Assembly (NCBI RefSeq): GCF_001441615.1 | Contig: NZ_LAXJ01000010.1 | Location: 1 to 64,000, forward strand | Length of the DNA: 64,000 nt | Origin: Roseovarius atlanticus | GTDB taxonomy: Bacteria; Pseudomonadota; Alphaproteobacteria; Rhodobacterales; Rhodobacteraceae | Direction of reading: 5' to 3' | In this document: positions 9,036-18,209 of the stretch, piece by piece | Numbering within the stretch: position 1 is the stretch's first letter | How the letters are laid out: the number at the start of each line of letters is the position of its first letter | Notes under the pieces: generated by a model | What the model was told of the DNA's origin: nothing | The model's input: only the letters and a program-made list of their open reading frames with translations | Databases searched by the model: none | Translations under genes and position numbers: made by a program

Positions 9036-9347
9036 TCAGTGCGTCCAGGCGCCCCGCCGGTTTGTGGCGAAATTCTCGCCATAGCCGCCCTTGCGGATGT
9101 TGGGCTTGCGCTTGTGCGGCTCGGCCACGACCACGTCGATGCCGTGCTCCTTGGCGTATTCCAGCGCCGCCTCCTTGCTGGAAAACCGCAACCGCACCTG
9201 CGCCTGCGTATCCGACGAACTGGTCCAGCCCATCAATGGATCCACGTCGCGCCCGGTCTCGTTCACATGCTCCAGCACCCAGGTGTTGGTGTTGCCCTGG
9301 CCCGATTGGGTGGCTGTCCGCGCGGGCTGGTAGATGCGTGCTGGCAT
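9036..9347 (-). CDS. ETC complex I subunit, NDUFS4-like
   Basis: A 103-residue protein matching the NADH:ubiquinone oxidoreductase 18-kDa (NDUFS4) family found in mitochondria and alphaproteobacteria. It has the family start MPARIYQPARTATQSG, then DPLMGWTSSSDTQAQVRLRF in the middle and a C-terminus of the RRGAWTH type. It is an accessory subunit on the peripheral arm of respiratory complex I. ATG 9347 has a GGAG ribosome site. The main nuo genes are not in the window, as is usual for this gene. Confidence 0.93.
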   Translation of the reverse strand: MPARIYQPARTATQSGQGNTNTWVLEHVNETGRDVDPLMGWTSSSDTQAQVRLRFSSKEAALEYAKEHGIDVVVAEPHKRKPNIRKGGYGENFATNRRGAWTH

Positions 9348-9484
9348 GGCGTGTCTCCTGAATTGCGCGGCCGTTATCCCAAAATCCGCCTCGCGCGGCA
9401 AGGCCGCAAATGCGCCGCGCCGCGCGATGGAACTCGGCCCTGTCGCCACTCGTTTTCAACCTACGTGAACTCAGGAGGACAGAC

Positions 9485-10015
9485 ATGCGATTTCACCCCC
9501 TCGCGCACACCGCTTTCTTCGCGGCGGCAACCGCGCTTGCCACCGCCCCGGCTCTTGCCGACGCCGATCAGGACAAGGGCTTCGCGGCCCAGGTCGAAGG
9601 CTCGGAGGACGCGATCACCGGCACCGTGCGGATCACCCCCACCGCGTCGGGCGTCATGCGCGTCAGCGTCGATCTCGAAGGCGTGCCCGCCGGACCCCAC
9701 GGCATTCATATCCACGAGACCGGCGATTGTTCGGCGTCCGATTTCAAATCCGCCGGCGGGCATGTTGCCGGCGACGCCAAGCACGGTGTTTCGGTCGAAG
9801 GCGGCCCGCACCCGGGCGATCTGCCCAATGCCGAAGTGGGCAGCGATGAAAAACTTGTGGTCACCCACTTCAATGAACGGCTGACGGCCGATCATCTGAC
9901 GGACGACGACGGGGCCGCGTTCATCGTGCATTCAGGTGCGGACGATTACGAGTCCCAGCCTGCGGGCGATGCCGGCGCGCGGATCGCCTGTGGCGTTTTC
10001 GAGCCCGCCAGCTGA
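9485..10015 (+). CDS. sodC: periplasmic Cu/Zn superoxide dismutase
   Basis: A 176-residue secreted enzyme that converts superoxide to peroxide and oxygen in the periplasm. A signal peptide ends at APALA. The copper and zinc ligands are visible: [10 protein letters not shown] (two Cu His and a disulfide Cys), [11 protein letters not shown] (bridging and Zn His), GPHPGD (Zn His and Asp), FIVHSGADD (Cu His), and the second Cys in RIACGVF. ATG 9485 follows an AGGAGGA ribosome site. The single-gene unit is followed 73 bases later by uvrB. Confidence 0.95.
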   Translation: MRFHPLAHTAFFAAATALATAPALADADQDKGFAAQVEGSEDAITGTVRITPTASGVMRVSVDLEGVPAGPHGIHIHETGDCSASDFKSAGGHVAGDAKHGVSVEGGPHPGDLPNAEVGSDEKLVVTHFNERLTADHLTDDDGAAFIVHSGADDYESQPAGDAGARIACGVFEPAS

Positions 10016-10088
10016 CGCCCCCCAAGCCGGGGTTGAACTGCCCTGCCGACACATCAAGTATGGGGCGTTAACGAAAGGACCTTCGTTC

Positions 10089-12287
10089 ATGCCCTATGCC
10101 CACTCCGACAAGACCGCGCCGATGCTGCACGCCCCCGCCCCGGACGTAAAGTCCCGCGAAAAGCTGGAGGGTGGCAAGCGGTTCGAGATGGTGACCGAGT
10201 TCTTGCCCGCCGGCGACCAGCCCACGGCGATTGCCGAGCTGTCGGCGGGTGTCAACGACGGCGAGCGGGACCAGGTCCTTCTGGGCGCCACCGGCACCGG
10301 CAAGACCTACACCATGGCCAAGGTGATCGAGGAAACCCAGCGCCCCGCCATCATCCTCGCCCCCAACAAGACCCTCGCGGCCCAGCTTTACGGCGAGTTC
10401 AAGAATTTCTTCCCCAACAACGCCGTCGAGTATTTCGTCAGCTATTACGACTACTACCAGCCCGAGGCCTACGTGCCGCGCTCGGACACTTATATCGAGA
10501 AGGAATCCCAGATCAACGAACAGATCGACCGGATGCGCCACTCCGCCACCCGCGCGCTCTTGGAACGTGACGACGTGATCATCGTGGCCTCGGTCTCCTG
10601 CATCTACGGCATCGGCTCGGTCGAGACCTACGGCGCCATGACGCAGGACCTCAAGGTAGGCTCCGACTATGACCAGCGCGCCGTCATGGCCGATCTCGTC
10701 GCCCAGCAATACCGCCGCAACGACCAGGCCTTCCAGCGCGGCTCGTTCCGCGTGCGCGGCGACAGTCTGGAGATTTTCCCCGCCCACCTTGAAGACCGCG
10801 CCTGGAAGTTGAGCTTCTTCGGAGAGGAGCTTGAATCCATTACCGAATTCGATCCCCTGACGGGTGAGAAAACCGGATCCTTCGACCAGATCCGCGTCTA
10901 TGCCAATTCCCACTACGTGACGCCCAAGCCGACGATGCAGCAGGCCATCATCGGCATCAAGAAAGAGCTGCGCACCCGCCTCGACCAGCTGGTCGGCGAA
11001 GGTAAACTGCTCGAGGCTCAACGTCTCGAACAACGCACCAATTTCGACCTCGAAATGCTCGAGGCGACCGGCGTCTGCAACGGCATCGAGAACTACTCGC
11101 GTTACCTCACGGGCCGCGCCCCGGGCGAACCGCCCCCCACGCTCTTCGAATTCATCCCCGACAATGCCATTGTTTTTGCCGACGAATCCCACGTCTCCGT
11201 CCCGCAGATCGGCGGCATGTACAAGGGCGACTACCGCCGCAAGTTCACGCTCGCCGAACACGGCTTCCGCCTGCCCAGTTGCATGGACAACCGCCCCCTG
11301 AAGTTCGAGGAATGGGACGCCATGCGCCCGCAATCGGTCTTCGTCTCCGCCACCCCGGCAAAGTGGGAGATCGAGCAGACCGGCGGCGTCTTCACCGAAC
11401 AGGTGATCCGCCCCACCGGCCTCTTGGATCCGCAGGTCGAAATTCGCCCGGTCGAGATGCAGGTCGATGACCTGCTGGATGAGGTGCGCAAGGTCTCACA
11501 GGCCGGCTATCGCACGCTTGTGACCACCCTTACCAAGCGCATGGCCGAGGACCTGACCGAGTACCTGCACGAACAGGGCATCCGCGTGCGCTACATGCAC
11601 TCCGACATCGACACCATTGAAAGGATTGAGATTCTTCGCGACCTGCGTCTCGGCGCCTTCGACGTTCTGATCGGCATCAACCTCTTGCGCGAGGGGCTGG
11701 ATATCCCCGAATGCGGCCTCGTCGCCATTCTGGACGCCGACAAGGAAGGCTTCCTGCGCTCCGAGACCTCGCTGATCCAGACCATCGGCCGCGCCGCGCG
11801 CAACGCCGAGGGCCGCGTGATCATGTACGCCGACCGCATGACCGGCAGCATGGAACGCGCCATCGGAGAGACCAACCGCCGCCGCGAAAAGCAGATCGCC
11901 TATAATGAAGAACACGGCATAACCCCCGAAACAATCAGGAAAAATGTCGAGGATATCCTGCAAGGCCTCTACAAGGGCGACGTCGACATGAACCGCGTCA
12001 CGGCCAAGGTCGACAAGCCCCTGATCGGCGCCAACCTTCAGGCCCATCTCGACGGGTTGCGCACCGAGATGCGCAAGGCCGCCGAAAACCTCGAATTCGA
12101 AGAAGCCGCCCGCCTGCGCGACGAGGTCAAACGCCTCGAGGCCGTCGACCTCGCCGTCCACGACGACCCCCTGGCGCGTCAATCGGCGGTCGAGGCGGCG
12201 TCAGATGCTGCCACGAAGTCACGGGGGCGGTCGACGGCGGGTCGGCCGGGGCAGCGGGGTGGGAATGTGAAAAGGAAGAAGCGGTGA
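10089..12287 (+). CDS. uvrB: excinuclease ABC subunit B
   Basis: UvrB, 732 residues, is the damage-verification helicase of nucleotide excision repair. Walker A is GATGTGKT (66-73). The beta-hairpin that clamps DNA is around [20 protein letters not shown]. Later helicase motifs include FADESHV and TIGRAARN, and a C-terminal UVR domain for UvrC contact is [17 protein letters not shown]. It ends in a basic tail (KRKKR). ATG 10089 follows GAAAGGAC; the frame upstream of it overlaps sodC and is not conserved in character. Confidence 0.97.
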   Translation: MPYAHSDKTAPMLHAPAPDVKSREKLEGGKRFEMVTEFLPAGDQPTAIAELSAGVNDGERDQVLLGATGTGKTYTMAKVIEETQRPAIILAPNKTLAAQLYGEFKNFFPNNAVEYFVSYYDYYQPEAYVPRSDTYIEKESQINEQIDRMRHSATRALLERDDVIIVASVSCIYGIGSVETYGAMTQDLKVGSDYDQRAVMADLVAQQYRRNDQAFQRGSFRVRGDSLEIFPAHLEDRAWKLSFFGEELESITEFDPLTGEKTGSFDQIRVYANSHYVTPKPTMQQAIIGIKKELRTRLDQLVGEGKLLEAQRLEQRTNFDLEMLEATGVCNGIENYSRYLTGRAPGEPPPTLFEFIPDNAIVFADESHVSVPQIGGMYKGDYRRKFTLAEHGFRLPSCMDNRPLKFEEWDAMRPQSVFVSATPAKWEIEQTGGVFTEQVIRPTGLLDPQVEIRPVEMQVDDLLDEVRKVSQAGYRTLVTTLTKRMAEDLTEYLHEQGIRVRYMHSDIDTIERIEILRDLRLGAFDVLIGINLLREGLDIPECGLVAILDADKEGFLRSETSLIQTIGRAARNAEGRVIMYADRMTGSMERAIGETNRRREKQIAYNEEHGITPETIRKNVEDILQGLYKGDVDMNRVTAKVDKPLIGANLQAHLDGLRTEMRKAAENLEFEEAARLRDEVKRLEAVDLAVHDDPLARQSAVEAASDAATKSRGRSTAGRPGQRGGNVKRKKR

Positions 12288-12327
12288 ATTTTACGTCTGC
12301 TTAACCAAGGCATGCAAAACTGGCGTT

Positions 12328-12576
12328 ATGCAGAATCTAAACTCTCCTCTTTCACCCGACAACTGGCTTCGCGACCTATTCATGTCGAAAGCCGTCCAGC
12401 AGGGCGGAGTCATCAGACGCAAGGCACGCGACATCGAGCGGTTCGCAGGCATGGATAGATTCCTGAGCGAGATTGACAGGCGCGGCTTCCAGGTCGCTGA
12501 AAATGCAGGGCAGATCGTGATTTTCTGCAACCGCGCGCCTGTCCGTTGGATTGCACGTGACGAGCCGCTTTCTTGA
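12328..12576 (+). CDS. small unrecognised protein (82 aa)
   Basis: An 82-residue basic protein with the segment MDRFLSEIDRRGFQVAENAGQIVIFCNRAPVR, which looks like a short alpha/beta unit. I do not know a function for it. There is no clear Shine-Dalgarno before ATG 12328, so the message could be leaderless, or translation could begin at Met19 (12382). It follows uvrB by 40 bases and its stop codon sits inside the first of two terminator hairpins. Confidence 0.6.
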   Translation: MQNLNSPLSPDNWLRDLFMSKAVQQGGVIRRKARDIERFAGMDRFLSEIDRRGFQVAENAGQIVIFCNRAPVRWIARDEPLS

Positions 12577-12610
12577 AAAGAAAGCGTATCGAAATCTTTT
12601 CAAGATTTCG
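12567..12610. terminator. tandem terminator hairpins
   Basis: Two adjacent palindromes separate convergent genes: GCTTTCTT/AAGAAAGC (12567-12574, 12578-12585), overlapping the TGA of the small gene, and CGAAATCTT/AAGATTTCG (12590-12598, 12602-12610) followed by TTC. Both are AT-rich compared with their surroundings and fit termination on either strand. Confidence 0.65.
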
Positions 12611-12622
12611 TTCTCCGTTCCC

Positions 12623-12940
12623 TCAAAACACCCCCGCCACCTCGTACATCACCGGCTCGAACCGCGAGCACATACCCGCGAATTCCCGGTTCCGCCGCCG
12701 CATCTCGTCACTCCGCAGCATCGCCTGGAAATCCTCCCGCCGTTCCCATTGCGAGTAGTTGGCGATCCGCGTCTGCGCGTCGTTCACATGCAGCGCGGCG
12801 GCGATGAACCCCGCCTGTTTCGAGATGAACTCTGCATAGGCCGCCTCCAGCGCCTCCAGCAGGTCCGCGCAGGTGCCCGGCGAGCATTCGAACGTGGTGA
12901 CGACGGTCTGGCACGTGGCCCCGGCCTCGATCTTCAACAT
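12623..12940 (-). CDS. antibiotic biosynthesis monooxygenase (ABM) domain protein
   Basis: A 105-residue protein with the dimeric ferredoxin-like ABM fold. The segments QTVVTTFECSPGTCADLLEA and AQTRIANYSQWERREDFQAML match the family's first strand-helix and the YSQWES-like motif. Members include quinol monooxygenases and heme-degrading enzymes; the lack of a clear HmoA/IsdG signature leaves the substrate open. It lies 40 bases after the DUF1353 gene on the same strand. Confidence 0.75.
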   Translation of the reverse strand: MLKIEAGATCQTVVTTFECSPGTCADLLEALEAAYAEFISKQAGFIAAALHVNDAQTRIANYSQWERREDFQAMLRSDEMRRRNREFAGMCSRFEPVMYEVAGVF

Positions 12941-12980
12941 GGGCGATTCCTCCTCGCGTAAAGCCTAGCATAGCCCCGCC

Positions 12981-13682
12981 TCAAAACGAGATCGTATCCA
13001 CCAGCCGCACCCGCACGCCGTCGATCACCTGCTCCTGCCCCGGCACGCGGGCCGTCCGCAGCGTCTTCTGCTGCTGCAGGATCCGGTCCACCACCGCCTG
13101 GTCTCGCTCCGACAGCCTGTTCTCGTCGCACGCATCCGTCCGCGCCCACAGGTTGCGCGAAATCGGCCCCGCGATGGCGCTGGCCACCGTCTCCTGGCTG
13201 AAATCCCGCGCCACGATCCGCCGGTCACGTTCCAGCGTCTTCAGCGTCTCGACGAAGATATCCACCGTCTCCTGAAAGCGCATGTCGCGGGTTTTCAACT
13301 GTTCCGGCGTCGCCTCCGGGTCCTCGACACAGCGGCGCGCGGCAAACAGCCAGTCATGCACGATATAGACCGGCCCATAGCTCCACGGGGAAAACCCCCG
13401 GAACGCCTGCGCCACCCGCGGCACCGAGCCGCCATCGGTATACATCACGCCGGGAGCAATGACACGCGGCACCTCCCCCTCGGGCCGGATGAACCGCAAT
13501 TCGAACCCCGGCACCGGGACATAGACGAACCGCCCGCCGCTGCCGGATGCAGACGTGCTCTGTTCCAGCCAATAGACCGACACCGCGCCCTCGAATTCGC
13601 CGGGCCGGGCGTCCTCGAAATCCACCTCGGCACAGGCCGCAAGGCCCGTCAATGCCAAGACACCCAAAGCCTGCCACCGCAT
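12981..13682 (-). CDS. DUF1353 family lipoprotein
   Basis: A 233-residue envelope protein. The signal peptide ends in a lipobox (LTGLAAC), predicting a lipid-anchored Cys. The body contains APGVMYTDGGSVPRVAQAFRGFSPW and VHDWLFAARRC, hallmarks of DUF1353, a family also seen in phage and secretion contexts and distantly likened to peptidases. Here no phage genes are nearby. ATG 13682 gives the clean lipoprotein signal. The function is unknown. Confidence 0.72.
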   Translation of the reverse strand: MRWQALGVLALTGLAACAEVDFEDARPGEFEGAVSVYWLEQSTSASGSGGRFVYVPVPGFELRFIRPEGEVPRVIAPGVMYTDGGSVPRVAQAFRGFSPWSYGPVYIVHDWLFAARRCVEDPEATPEQLKTRDMRFQETVDIFVETLKTLERDRRIVARDFSQETVASAIAGPISRNLWARTDACDENRLSERDQAVVDRILQQQKTLRTARVPGQEQVIDGVRVRLVDTISF

Positions 13683-13843
13683 GTTGCCGCCCTCGTTCCA
13701 ACCGTCGCGCGCGTTCACCTTGGCACGTTTCCGCCGATCTCCCAAATGCATCGGAACCTTCCCGCCCCGCTCGAGGTTATCTCGCCGACCGCCACAAGGG
13801 GTGCGCCACGGGGCCGCCCGACGGTCGGCAAAAAAGGAGTAAC

Positions 13844-14341
13844 ATGATGAAATCGTTTCTCAAAACCACCGCGGTGGCAGCCTTGCTTTCCCTGCCGCTC
13901 GCCGCGACCGCCGCTGAAACCGCCGTCTCGGACATTTCCGTCGAGGCAGACCTGAGTTCCATCCAGAACGCCACCGCCGCCAGCGTCTGGGCGAACCTGC
14001 CCACCGACCTGGAAAGCGCGCTGGCCGTGCAACTCTCGGACCAGATCGCCGCTGACGGCGAGGATGGTGCCCAGATCATGATCGACATCACCTCGGTCGA
14101 ACTGGCCTCGTCCTTCGAGAGCGTCGCAGACCTCGCCGACTCTAGGATTTCCGGCGACGTCGTGATCGAACGCCCCGGCGACCAGTATGACGAAGCCTAC
14201 AACCTGACCGTCAGCGCCGAGCAGGCCGCGGTCCTGCTGCCGGCGGGCTCGGACATCATGCTGCTCGCCCCCGGCAGCACGGAGTTCTACACCGCAATGG
14301 TCGGCGCGTTCGCAAACAATATCGCCGAGAAGATGCAGTAA
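13844..14341 (+). CDS. secreted protein of unknown function
   Basis: A 165-residue protein with a strong AAGGAG ribosome site and a signal peptide (MMKSFLKTTAVAALLSLPLA, cleaved after ATAA). The mature part is acidic and has a repeated alpha/beta feel (DISVEADLSSIQNATAASVW, later IMIDITSVELASSFES), reminiscent of periplasmic proteins that assemble as oligomers, but I cannot name the family. It is transcribed alone and divergently from the DUF1353 lipoprotein gene. Confidence 0.7.
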   Translation: MMKSFLKTTAVAALLSLPLAATAAETAVSDISVEADLSSIQNATAASVWANLPTDLESALAVQLSDQIAADGEDGAQIMIDITSVELASSFESVADLADSRISGDVVIERPGDQYDEAYNLTVSAEQAAVLLPAGSDIMLLAPGSTEFYTAMVGAFANNIAEKMQ

Positions 14342-14363
14342 CAGACCACACCGCTCACTGTTT

Positions 14364-14393
14364 CCGCCCGCGCCGGTTCTCCGGGGCGGGCGG
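14364..14393. terminator. hairpin between convergent genes
   Basis: CCGCCCGC (14364-14371) pairs with GCGGGCGG (14386-14393), extended inward by further G-C pairs. It sits in the 58-base gap between the secreted-protein gene and the sulfotransferase-like gene. There is no long T run, so efficiency is uncertain. Confidence 0.5.
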
Positions 14394-14399
14394 TTACGT

Positions 14400-15149
14400 T
14401 CAAACCCGCAGCGCCCGCTCTGACAGTTTCCGGAAATAGGGTGCGTGATGCGTCAGGTAGTCCTGCAAATGCGGCGCCTCCTCGACCAGCGCCTCGAACT
14501 CCATTTCCTTGCGCAACATCTCCTCGGGGTCCGCCGTGCGAATGCCCGATGACGTGCTGGCCTCCTCGTGCCAGGCGCTGACATGCTCCCATTCCTTGGG
14601 CGGGGCCTGCCAGTTGAACGCGGCCTCGGTATAGTCCAGCCCGATCCGCGCCCAAAGCGCGCGCATGATCCCCTTGGGGTCGGCCCGTACCGCCTCGGCC
14701 TCGATCACCACGGGCGACAGGCCTGCATCCTCGGCCACCTCGTACAGCTTCCATTGCGCCTCGATCCCGACTTCCTCGCGCGTGAAATCCGGGTCCAGCT
14801 TGTGATAGCTCAAAAGCGACGCCATCGGCGGGCGCACGAGGAATACATGGGTGATCCGGCGCAGCATCTCGGGGTCGTCCAGCATACGGGGCACAACGTA
14901 AAACGCCATGTCCTTGAAAAAGACCGGGCCATGCTCGGCCTTCTCGCGCAGCATGTCGCAGATGCCGTCATAGGTTGTCGGATGCCCCGGCACCGGCTCG
15001 AACCCCGGAAAATCCCGGCCCTGGCCCACGTAATAGTCGTACATGAACGGCTCGTGCAGCACATCCAGATCGCCGCGCTCGCGCATGATCCGCTCCGTCG
15101 CCGTGGACATCGACCGGGGATGCGCCCAAAGCGCGATGATCTTGTGCAT
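14400..15149 (-). CDS. sulfotransferase-like protein
   Basis: A 249-residue soluble protein. The N-terminus MHKIIALWAHPRSMSTATERIM resembles the PAPS 5'-phosphosulfate-binding loop of the sulfotransferase superfamily. It is followed by a HEPF element and a later VFLVRPPMASLLSYHKL segment like the 3'-phosphate-binding region. Proteins of this kind are frequent in marine Rhodobacteraceae; the acceptor is unknown and catalysis is inferred only from the motif. It stands alone between a terminator and a gap of about 75 bases. Confidence 0.7.
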   Translation of the reverse strand: MHKIIALWAHPRSMSTATERIMRERGDLDVLHEPFMYDYYVGQGRDFPGFEPVPGHPTTYDGICDMLREKAEHGPVFFKDMAFYVVPRMLDDPEMLRRITHVFLVRPPMASLLSYHKLDPDFTREEVGIEAQWKLYEVAEDAGLSPVVIEAEAVRADPKGIMRALWARIGLDYTEAAFNWQAPPKEWEHVSAWHEEASTSSGIRTADPEEMLRKEMEFEALVEEAPHLQDYLTHHAPYFRKLSERALRV

Positions 15150-15225
15150 AGAGTGGCCCTCCTGCGGCGGACCCTACAAAGCGCGCGGCGGAGTTGCTAG
15201 GCCTTTGTCACGTCGACATTTCCCG

Positions 15226-16212
15226 CTAAAGCGAGCCCTCGTCAGTCAGCGACATGGGCCGCGTGGTCGACCCGTCACGATAGGCGATGCACCGCCACGG
15301 CGCCTGCCCCGCTCCCACGCCCACGATCACCTCGGTGCCGGCCTCGGAGAACGACGAGCTCAGCAGGACCACGTCCGGGTTGCTGGTTTCCTCGGTCACG
15401 GCCCGCAGGCACGCCTGCTCGGCGGCATCCGGCATCTCGGTGCTCTGCGCAGCCGCGCCGCTCGTCGCCCCGGTCGTGCCGGCAGCGGGATCGTTACTGC
15501 CCTCCACCAGGTAATCGCCCGCCGCCCATCCTTCGAACCCCGGATCGGCCAGCGTGGCCACCCGGCACCAGCGGCGCGCCTCTTCCATGCGGCAGCCTAG
15601 ATTGCGGACGTTCTGCCCGTTGCTCAGCGTCGTCACCACGGCTGCACCGCCCGAAGGCTCGGCGCGCAGGTTCAGCACACCACCGCCCGAGGTCGCCACG
15701 CGATAAAAGTCCGGCCCCCCTTGCAGCCCGTCCGCGTAGTCGTTCTGCACCGTGTCGCCGGTCGCGCCCTCGATGCTTATTGTCAGGCTGTAGTCCGACA
15801 CTTCCTCGCGGCGCGCGGCACTTCGCATCATGTAGACCGAAATCGTGTAGGTCCCGGACGCGGGCAGCACCCCGTCGAACCGGTTCAAATCCGGCACCAT
15901 CTCGCCCATCGTGCCGGCATTGGCCAGCGCCTCGTCCCCCGGTCCCTTGCCGGGGGCATAGACATTGAAATAGCTGGCCAGGTTCGACGGCTCCAGCCGC
16001 ACCTGCATCCGCTGTCCCGCCTCTGCGCCCAGTGTGTAAAGCACGCTTTCATAGCCGGTGATCCTGTCGGTGATCGTCGTGCCACTGGTGCCTGCGGCGA
16101 AACGGACCGTTTCGGTTCGCACATCATCCTGCGCCATCGGCGTGACGGGCGCGCCGCATGTCAACGCGACGGCAAGTAAAAGACCCTTGGTATTCATCAG
16201 TATCATTCCCAT
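15226..16212 (-). CDS. secreted SH3-domain protein
   Basis: A 328-residue exported protein. After a signal peptide (MNTKGLLLAVALTCGAPVTPMAQ) comes a beta-rich domain of about 125 residues with YTISVYMMRS, similar to pre-peptidase-like sugar-binding domains. It is followed by a bacterial SH3 domain (VLNLRAEPSGGAAVVTTLSNGQ through WCRVATLADPGFEGWAAGDYL) and a C-terminal domain with two Cys. It probably binds cell-wall material in the periplasm. Of three nearby ATGs, the one at 16197 (MNTKG) is best spaced from a GGGA site. Confidence 0.72.
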   Translation of the reverse strand: MGMILMNTKGLLLAVALTCGAPVTPMAQDDVRTETVRFAAGTSGTTITDRITGYESVLYTLGAEAGQRMQVRLEPSNLASYFNVYAPGKGPGDEALANAGTMGEMVPDLNRFDGVLPASGTYTISVYMMRSAARREEVSDYSLTISIEGATGDTVQNDYADGLQGGPDFYRVATSGGGVLNLRAEPSGGAAVVTTLSNGQNVRNLGCRMEEARRWCRVATLADPGFEGWAAGDYLVEGSNDPAAGTTGATSGAAAQSTEMPDAAEQACLRAVTEETSNPDVVLLSSSFSEAGTEVIVGVGAGQAPWRCIAYRDGSTTRPMSLTDEGSL

Positions 16213-16409
16213 GCTTGCAATTCACAACACAAGACCCTGATTAATATCTACAAATTACCCAAACCGAAAAGGTGCAGAGCCCGCACGCCAGACCGCGTGC
16301 CCTTGCACTCTATCACAGATATGCCCGCCCGCAGTATGGCAGATGACACCCTGTCCGCGCGCACCCCAGCCTTAACTTCGCCACACTGCCCCGTCACCAA
16401 GCACCCAGG

Positions 16410-17411
16410 TTGCCACTTCTGCCAGGAATCCGCATTTTGCCGCGCGAACGATCGACATGGCTGGACAATGCAAAGGGTCTGCTGATCCTGCTCGTGGTCT
16501 GGGGCCACCTGATCGAGCAGGCCGTGCCGTCCAATCCGGTCGTGGCCGGGGTCTATGGCGCGATCTACCTTTTTCACATGCCGGCCTTCATCCTTATCAG
16601 CGGCATGGTGTCTTCGGCCACGCTGGACCGTCCCGCACTTGCGCAGATCGGGCGATCGCTGCTTATTCCGCTGATCGTGTTCCAGGCGCTCTACTGGCCC
16701 GCCCTGCAATGGTTGAGACCGGCCAGCAATCCCGATCTGCTGACACCACAATGGATCCTGTGGTTCCTGCTCAGCCTCGCGATATGGCGTCTGCTGCTGC
16801 CGGTTTTTGTGCGGCTGAGATACCCAATCCTTGCCGCGACCATGCTTGCCGTCGCCGCAGGCTTCGTGGACTCGATCGGCCACACGCTAAGCTTGTCGCG
16901 CAGCTTCGTGTTCTTCCCGGTCTTTCTTGTCGGCCACCTCTACGGCCCCCGCATTCGCACGCTGGCCTCCGGCCACGGGCGTGCCGGCGCCGCGCTGCTT
17001 GGGCTGCTCTGCGGGACAACCGCTCACCTGGTTATGAACGGTGCGTCGATCCTGCCGCTTTACGGCGCGATGCCGTATGCGCATATCGGGCCGGACACCG
17101 CATGGCTCGCAGCCGTCCGGCTGGTGCTGATCATCGCCGGGGTGGCCGCCGCCCTCGCCTTCCTCACCCTCGTTCCGACCCAGGACAGCCTGCTTACATG
17201 GCTGGGGCGCCGCAGCCTGCCCGTTTTCCTGCTGCACGGGTTTGCCGTTCTGCTGATCTGGGCCGTGACACCGCCCGGGGCGTATCAAGACACCGCGGCA
17301 TTCCTCGTGGGCAGCGCGGGCGTGGCCGCATCGGTATCGCTGGTCCTCGCCTGCGCCCGGGCGCCAGGAATAACAGTCATGGACATCCTGCGCCGGCCCC
17401 GCCGCGCCTGA
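16410..17411 (+). CDS. acyltransferase 3 family membrane protein
   Basis: A 333-residue membrane protein with about ten helices. RSTWLDNAKGLLILLVVWGHLIE near the N-terminus is the typical opening of the fucose-4-O-acetylase/OpgC branch of acyltransferase 3, with the catalytic-type His in WGH, followed by FHMPAFILISG. It likely transfers an acyl group to a surface glycan or similar acceptor. The frame opens with TTG at 16410 and no ATG is available before the first motif, so the start is uncertain. A 197-base gap separates it from the divergent SH3 gene. Confidence 0.78.
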   Translation: MPLLPGIRILPRERSTWLDNAKGLLILLVVWGHLIEQAVPSNPVVAGVYGAIYLFHMPAFILISGMVSSATLDRPALAQIGRSLLIPLIVFQALYWPALQWLRPASNPDLLTPQWILWFLLSLAIWRLLLPVFVRLRYPILAATMLAVAAGFVDSIGHTLSLSRSFVFFPVFLVGHLYGPRIRTLASGHGRAGAALLGLLCGTTAHLVMNGASILPLYGAMPYAHIGPDTAWLAAVRLVLIIAGVAAALAFLTLVPTQDSLLTWLGRRSLPVFLLHGFAVLLIWAVTPPGAYQDTAAFLVGSAGVAASVSLVLACARAPGITVMDILRRPRRA

Positions 17412-17439
17412 CGCGCACCGGGACCTTGCAACGCGGATC

Positions 17440-17667
17440 TCAGAAGTCGAACAACTCTTCCAGAAATCCGCCGCGCTTCTTGCGTTTTTCCGGGCGGCTG
17501 TCGGCCTGCCAGACGCGGGCGTCGGGCGCCTCTGGCGTGGTCCGCTCGATGATCTTGTCCAGCTCGCCCCGGTCCAGCCACACCCCGCGGCATTGCGGGC
17601 AATAGTCAATCTCGACACCGGCGCGGTCGGTGATCACCAACGTTTCGCCGTCAACCGGGCATTTCAT
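17440..17667 (-). CDS. TFIIB-type zinc-ribbon protein
   Basis: A 75-residue protein with a zf-TFIIB ribbon: MKCPVDGETLVITDRAGVEI, then YCPQCRGVWLDRGELDKII. Two CPxC/CP knuckles should bind one zinc. The C-terminus is basic (RPEKRKKRGG) and ends FLEELFDF. The start at 17667 follows AGGAGG. It lies 65 bases downstream of the universal stress protein gene on the same strand, probably co-transcribed and thus sharing its FNR-type control. The molecular role is unknown. Confidence 0.85.
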   Translation of the reverse strand: MKCPVDGETLVITDRAGVEIDYCPQCRGVWLDRGELDKIIERTTPEAPDARVWQADSRPEKRKKRGGFLEELFDF

Positions 17668-17732
17668 CGGGCAGTCCTCCTGTAAGTTCTCATGCCCTGT
17701 CAGATGGGCATCGCCCGCCGGTTTCTCAAGCC

Positions 17733-18140
17733 TCAGCGCAGCACGTGCACCGCGCAGGCGGCATGTCGCACAACATAATGCGCGGTCGAGCCCAGCAGCA
17801 GGTCCTGCATCCCCGGGCGATGCCCCGCGACCACGATGCAATCGACGCGGTGGGTGCTTGCGTACTCCACGATGCTCCGCCCCGCATGGCCGTCCACAAC
17901 CACGGCGGCGGCGTTTTCCATGCCCTCTACAGCACTCTCAAGCTTGCCCTGTAGCGCGGTCTTGCGCTCCTTCAGGTAACCATCGGGCAGATAGGCCGCG
18001 GCATAACTCGGTATCTGTTCGATCACGTGAAACAGCGTGATCTTCGCGCTGTGCTCGGCCAGCACCTCGGCCACGCGCATCGCGCCCTTCGCGTCGCGCT
18101 CTTCGTCAAAGGACACAGGCACAAGGATATGGGCATACAT
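17733..18140 (-). CDS. universal stress protein
   Basis: A 135-residue UspA-fold protein beginning MYAHILVPVSFDEERDAKGA. The nucleotide-loop region near the C-terminus reads VVAGHRPGMQDLLLGSTAHYVV, with GST as the phosphate-contact end, so ATP binding is likely although the second loop Gly is replaced. Such proteins in this group are often induced on oxygen limitation. A FNR-type site with good promoter geometry lies upstream (18196-18209). ATG 18140 has a GAGGAGGAA ribosome site. Confidence 0.88.
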   Translation of the reverse strand: MYAHILVPVSFDEERDAKGAMRVAEVLAEHSAKITLFHVIEQIPSYAAAYLPDGYLKERKTALQGKLESAVEGMENAAAVVVDGHAGRSIVEYASTHRVDCIVVAGHRPGMQDLLLGSTAHYVVRHAACAVHVLR

Positions 18141-18195
18141 GACGGTTTCCTCCTCGTTGGACACGCCATTGTTCCACCGCTGCCCCCGGGCCGCC

Positions 18196-18209
18196 TTGAC
18201 ATGGATCAT
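18196..18209 (-). promoter_or_regulatory. FNR/FnrL-type site upstream of the stress protein gene
   Basis: On the minus strand the site reads ATGAT-CCAT-GTCAA, eight of ten matches to TTGAT-N4-ATCAA. A -10-like AACAAT (18173-18168) is centred 32 bases downstream, the spacing expected for a class II FNR promoter with the activator at -41.5. The site overlaps the last codon of the upstream EamA gene (stop at 18206). Confidence 0.6.

Noticed and set aside
10016..10088. LexA-type site before uvrB
   Set aside because: One GAAC word is present but no second word at the GTTC-N7-GTTC spacing used by alphaproteobacterial LexA.
9936..10088. N-terminal extension of uvrB into sodC
   Set aside because: The extension overlaps sodC and has no UvrB character; ATG 10089 has a proper ribosome site.
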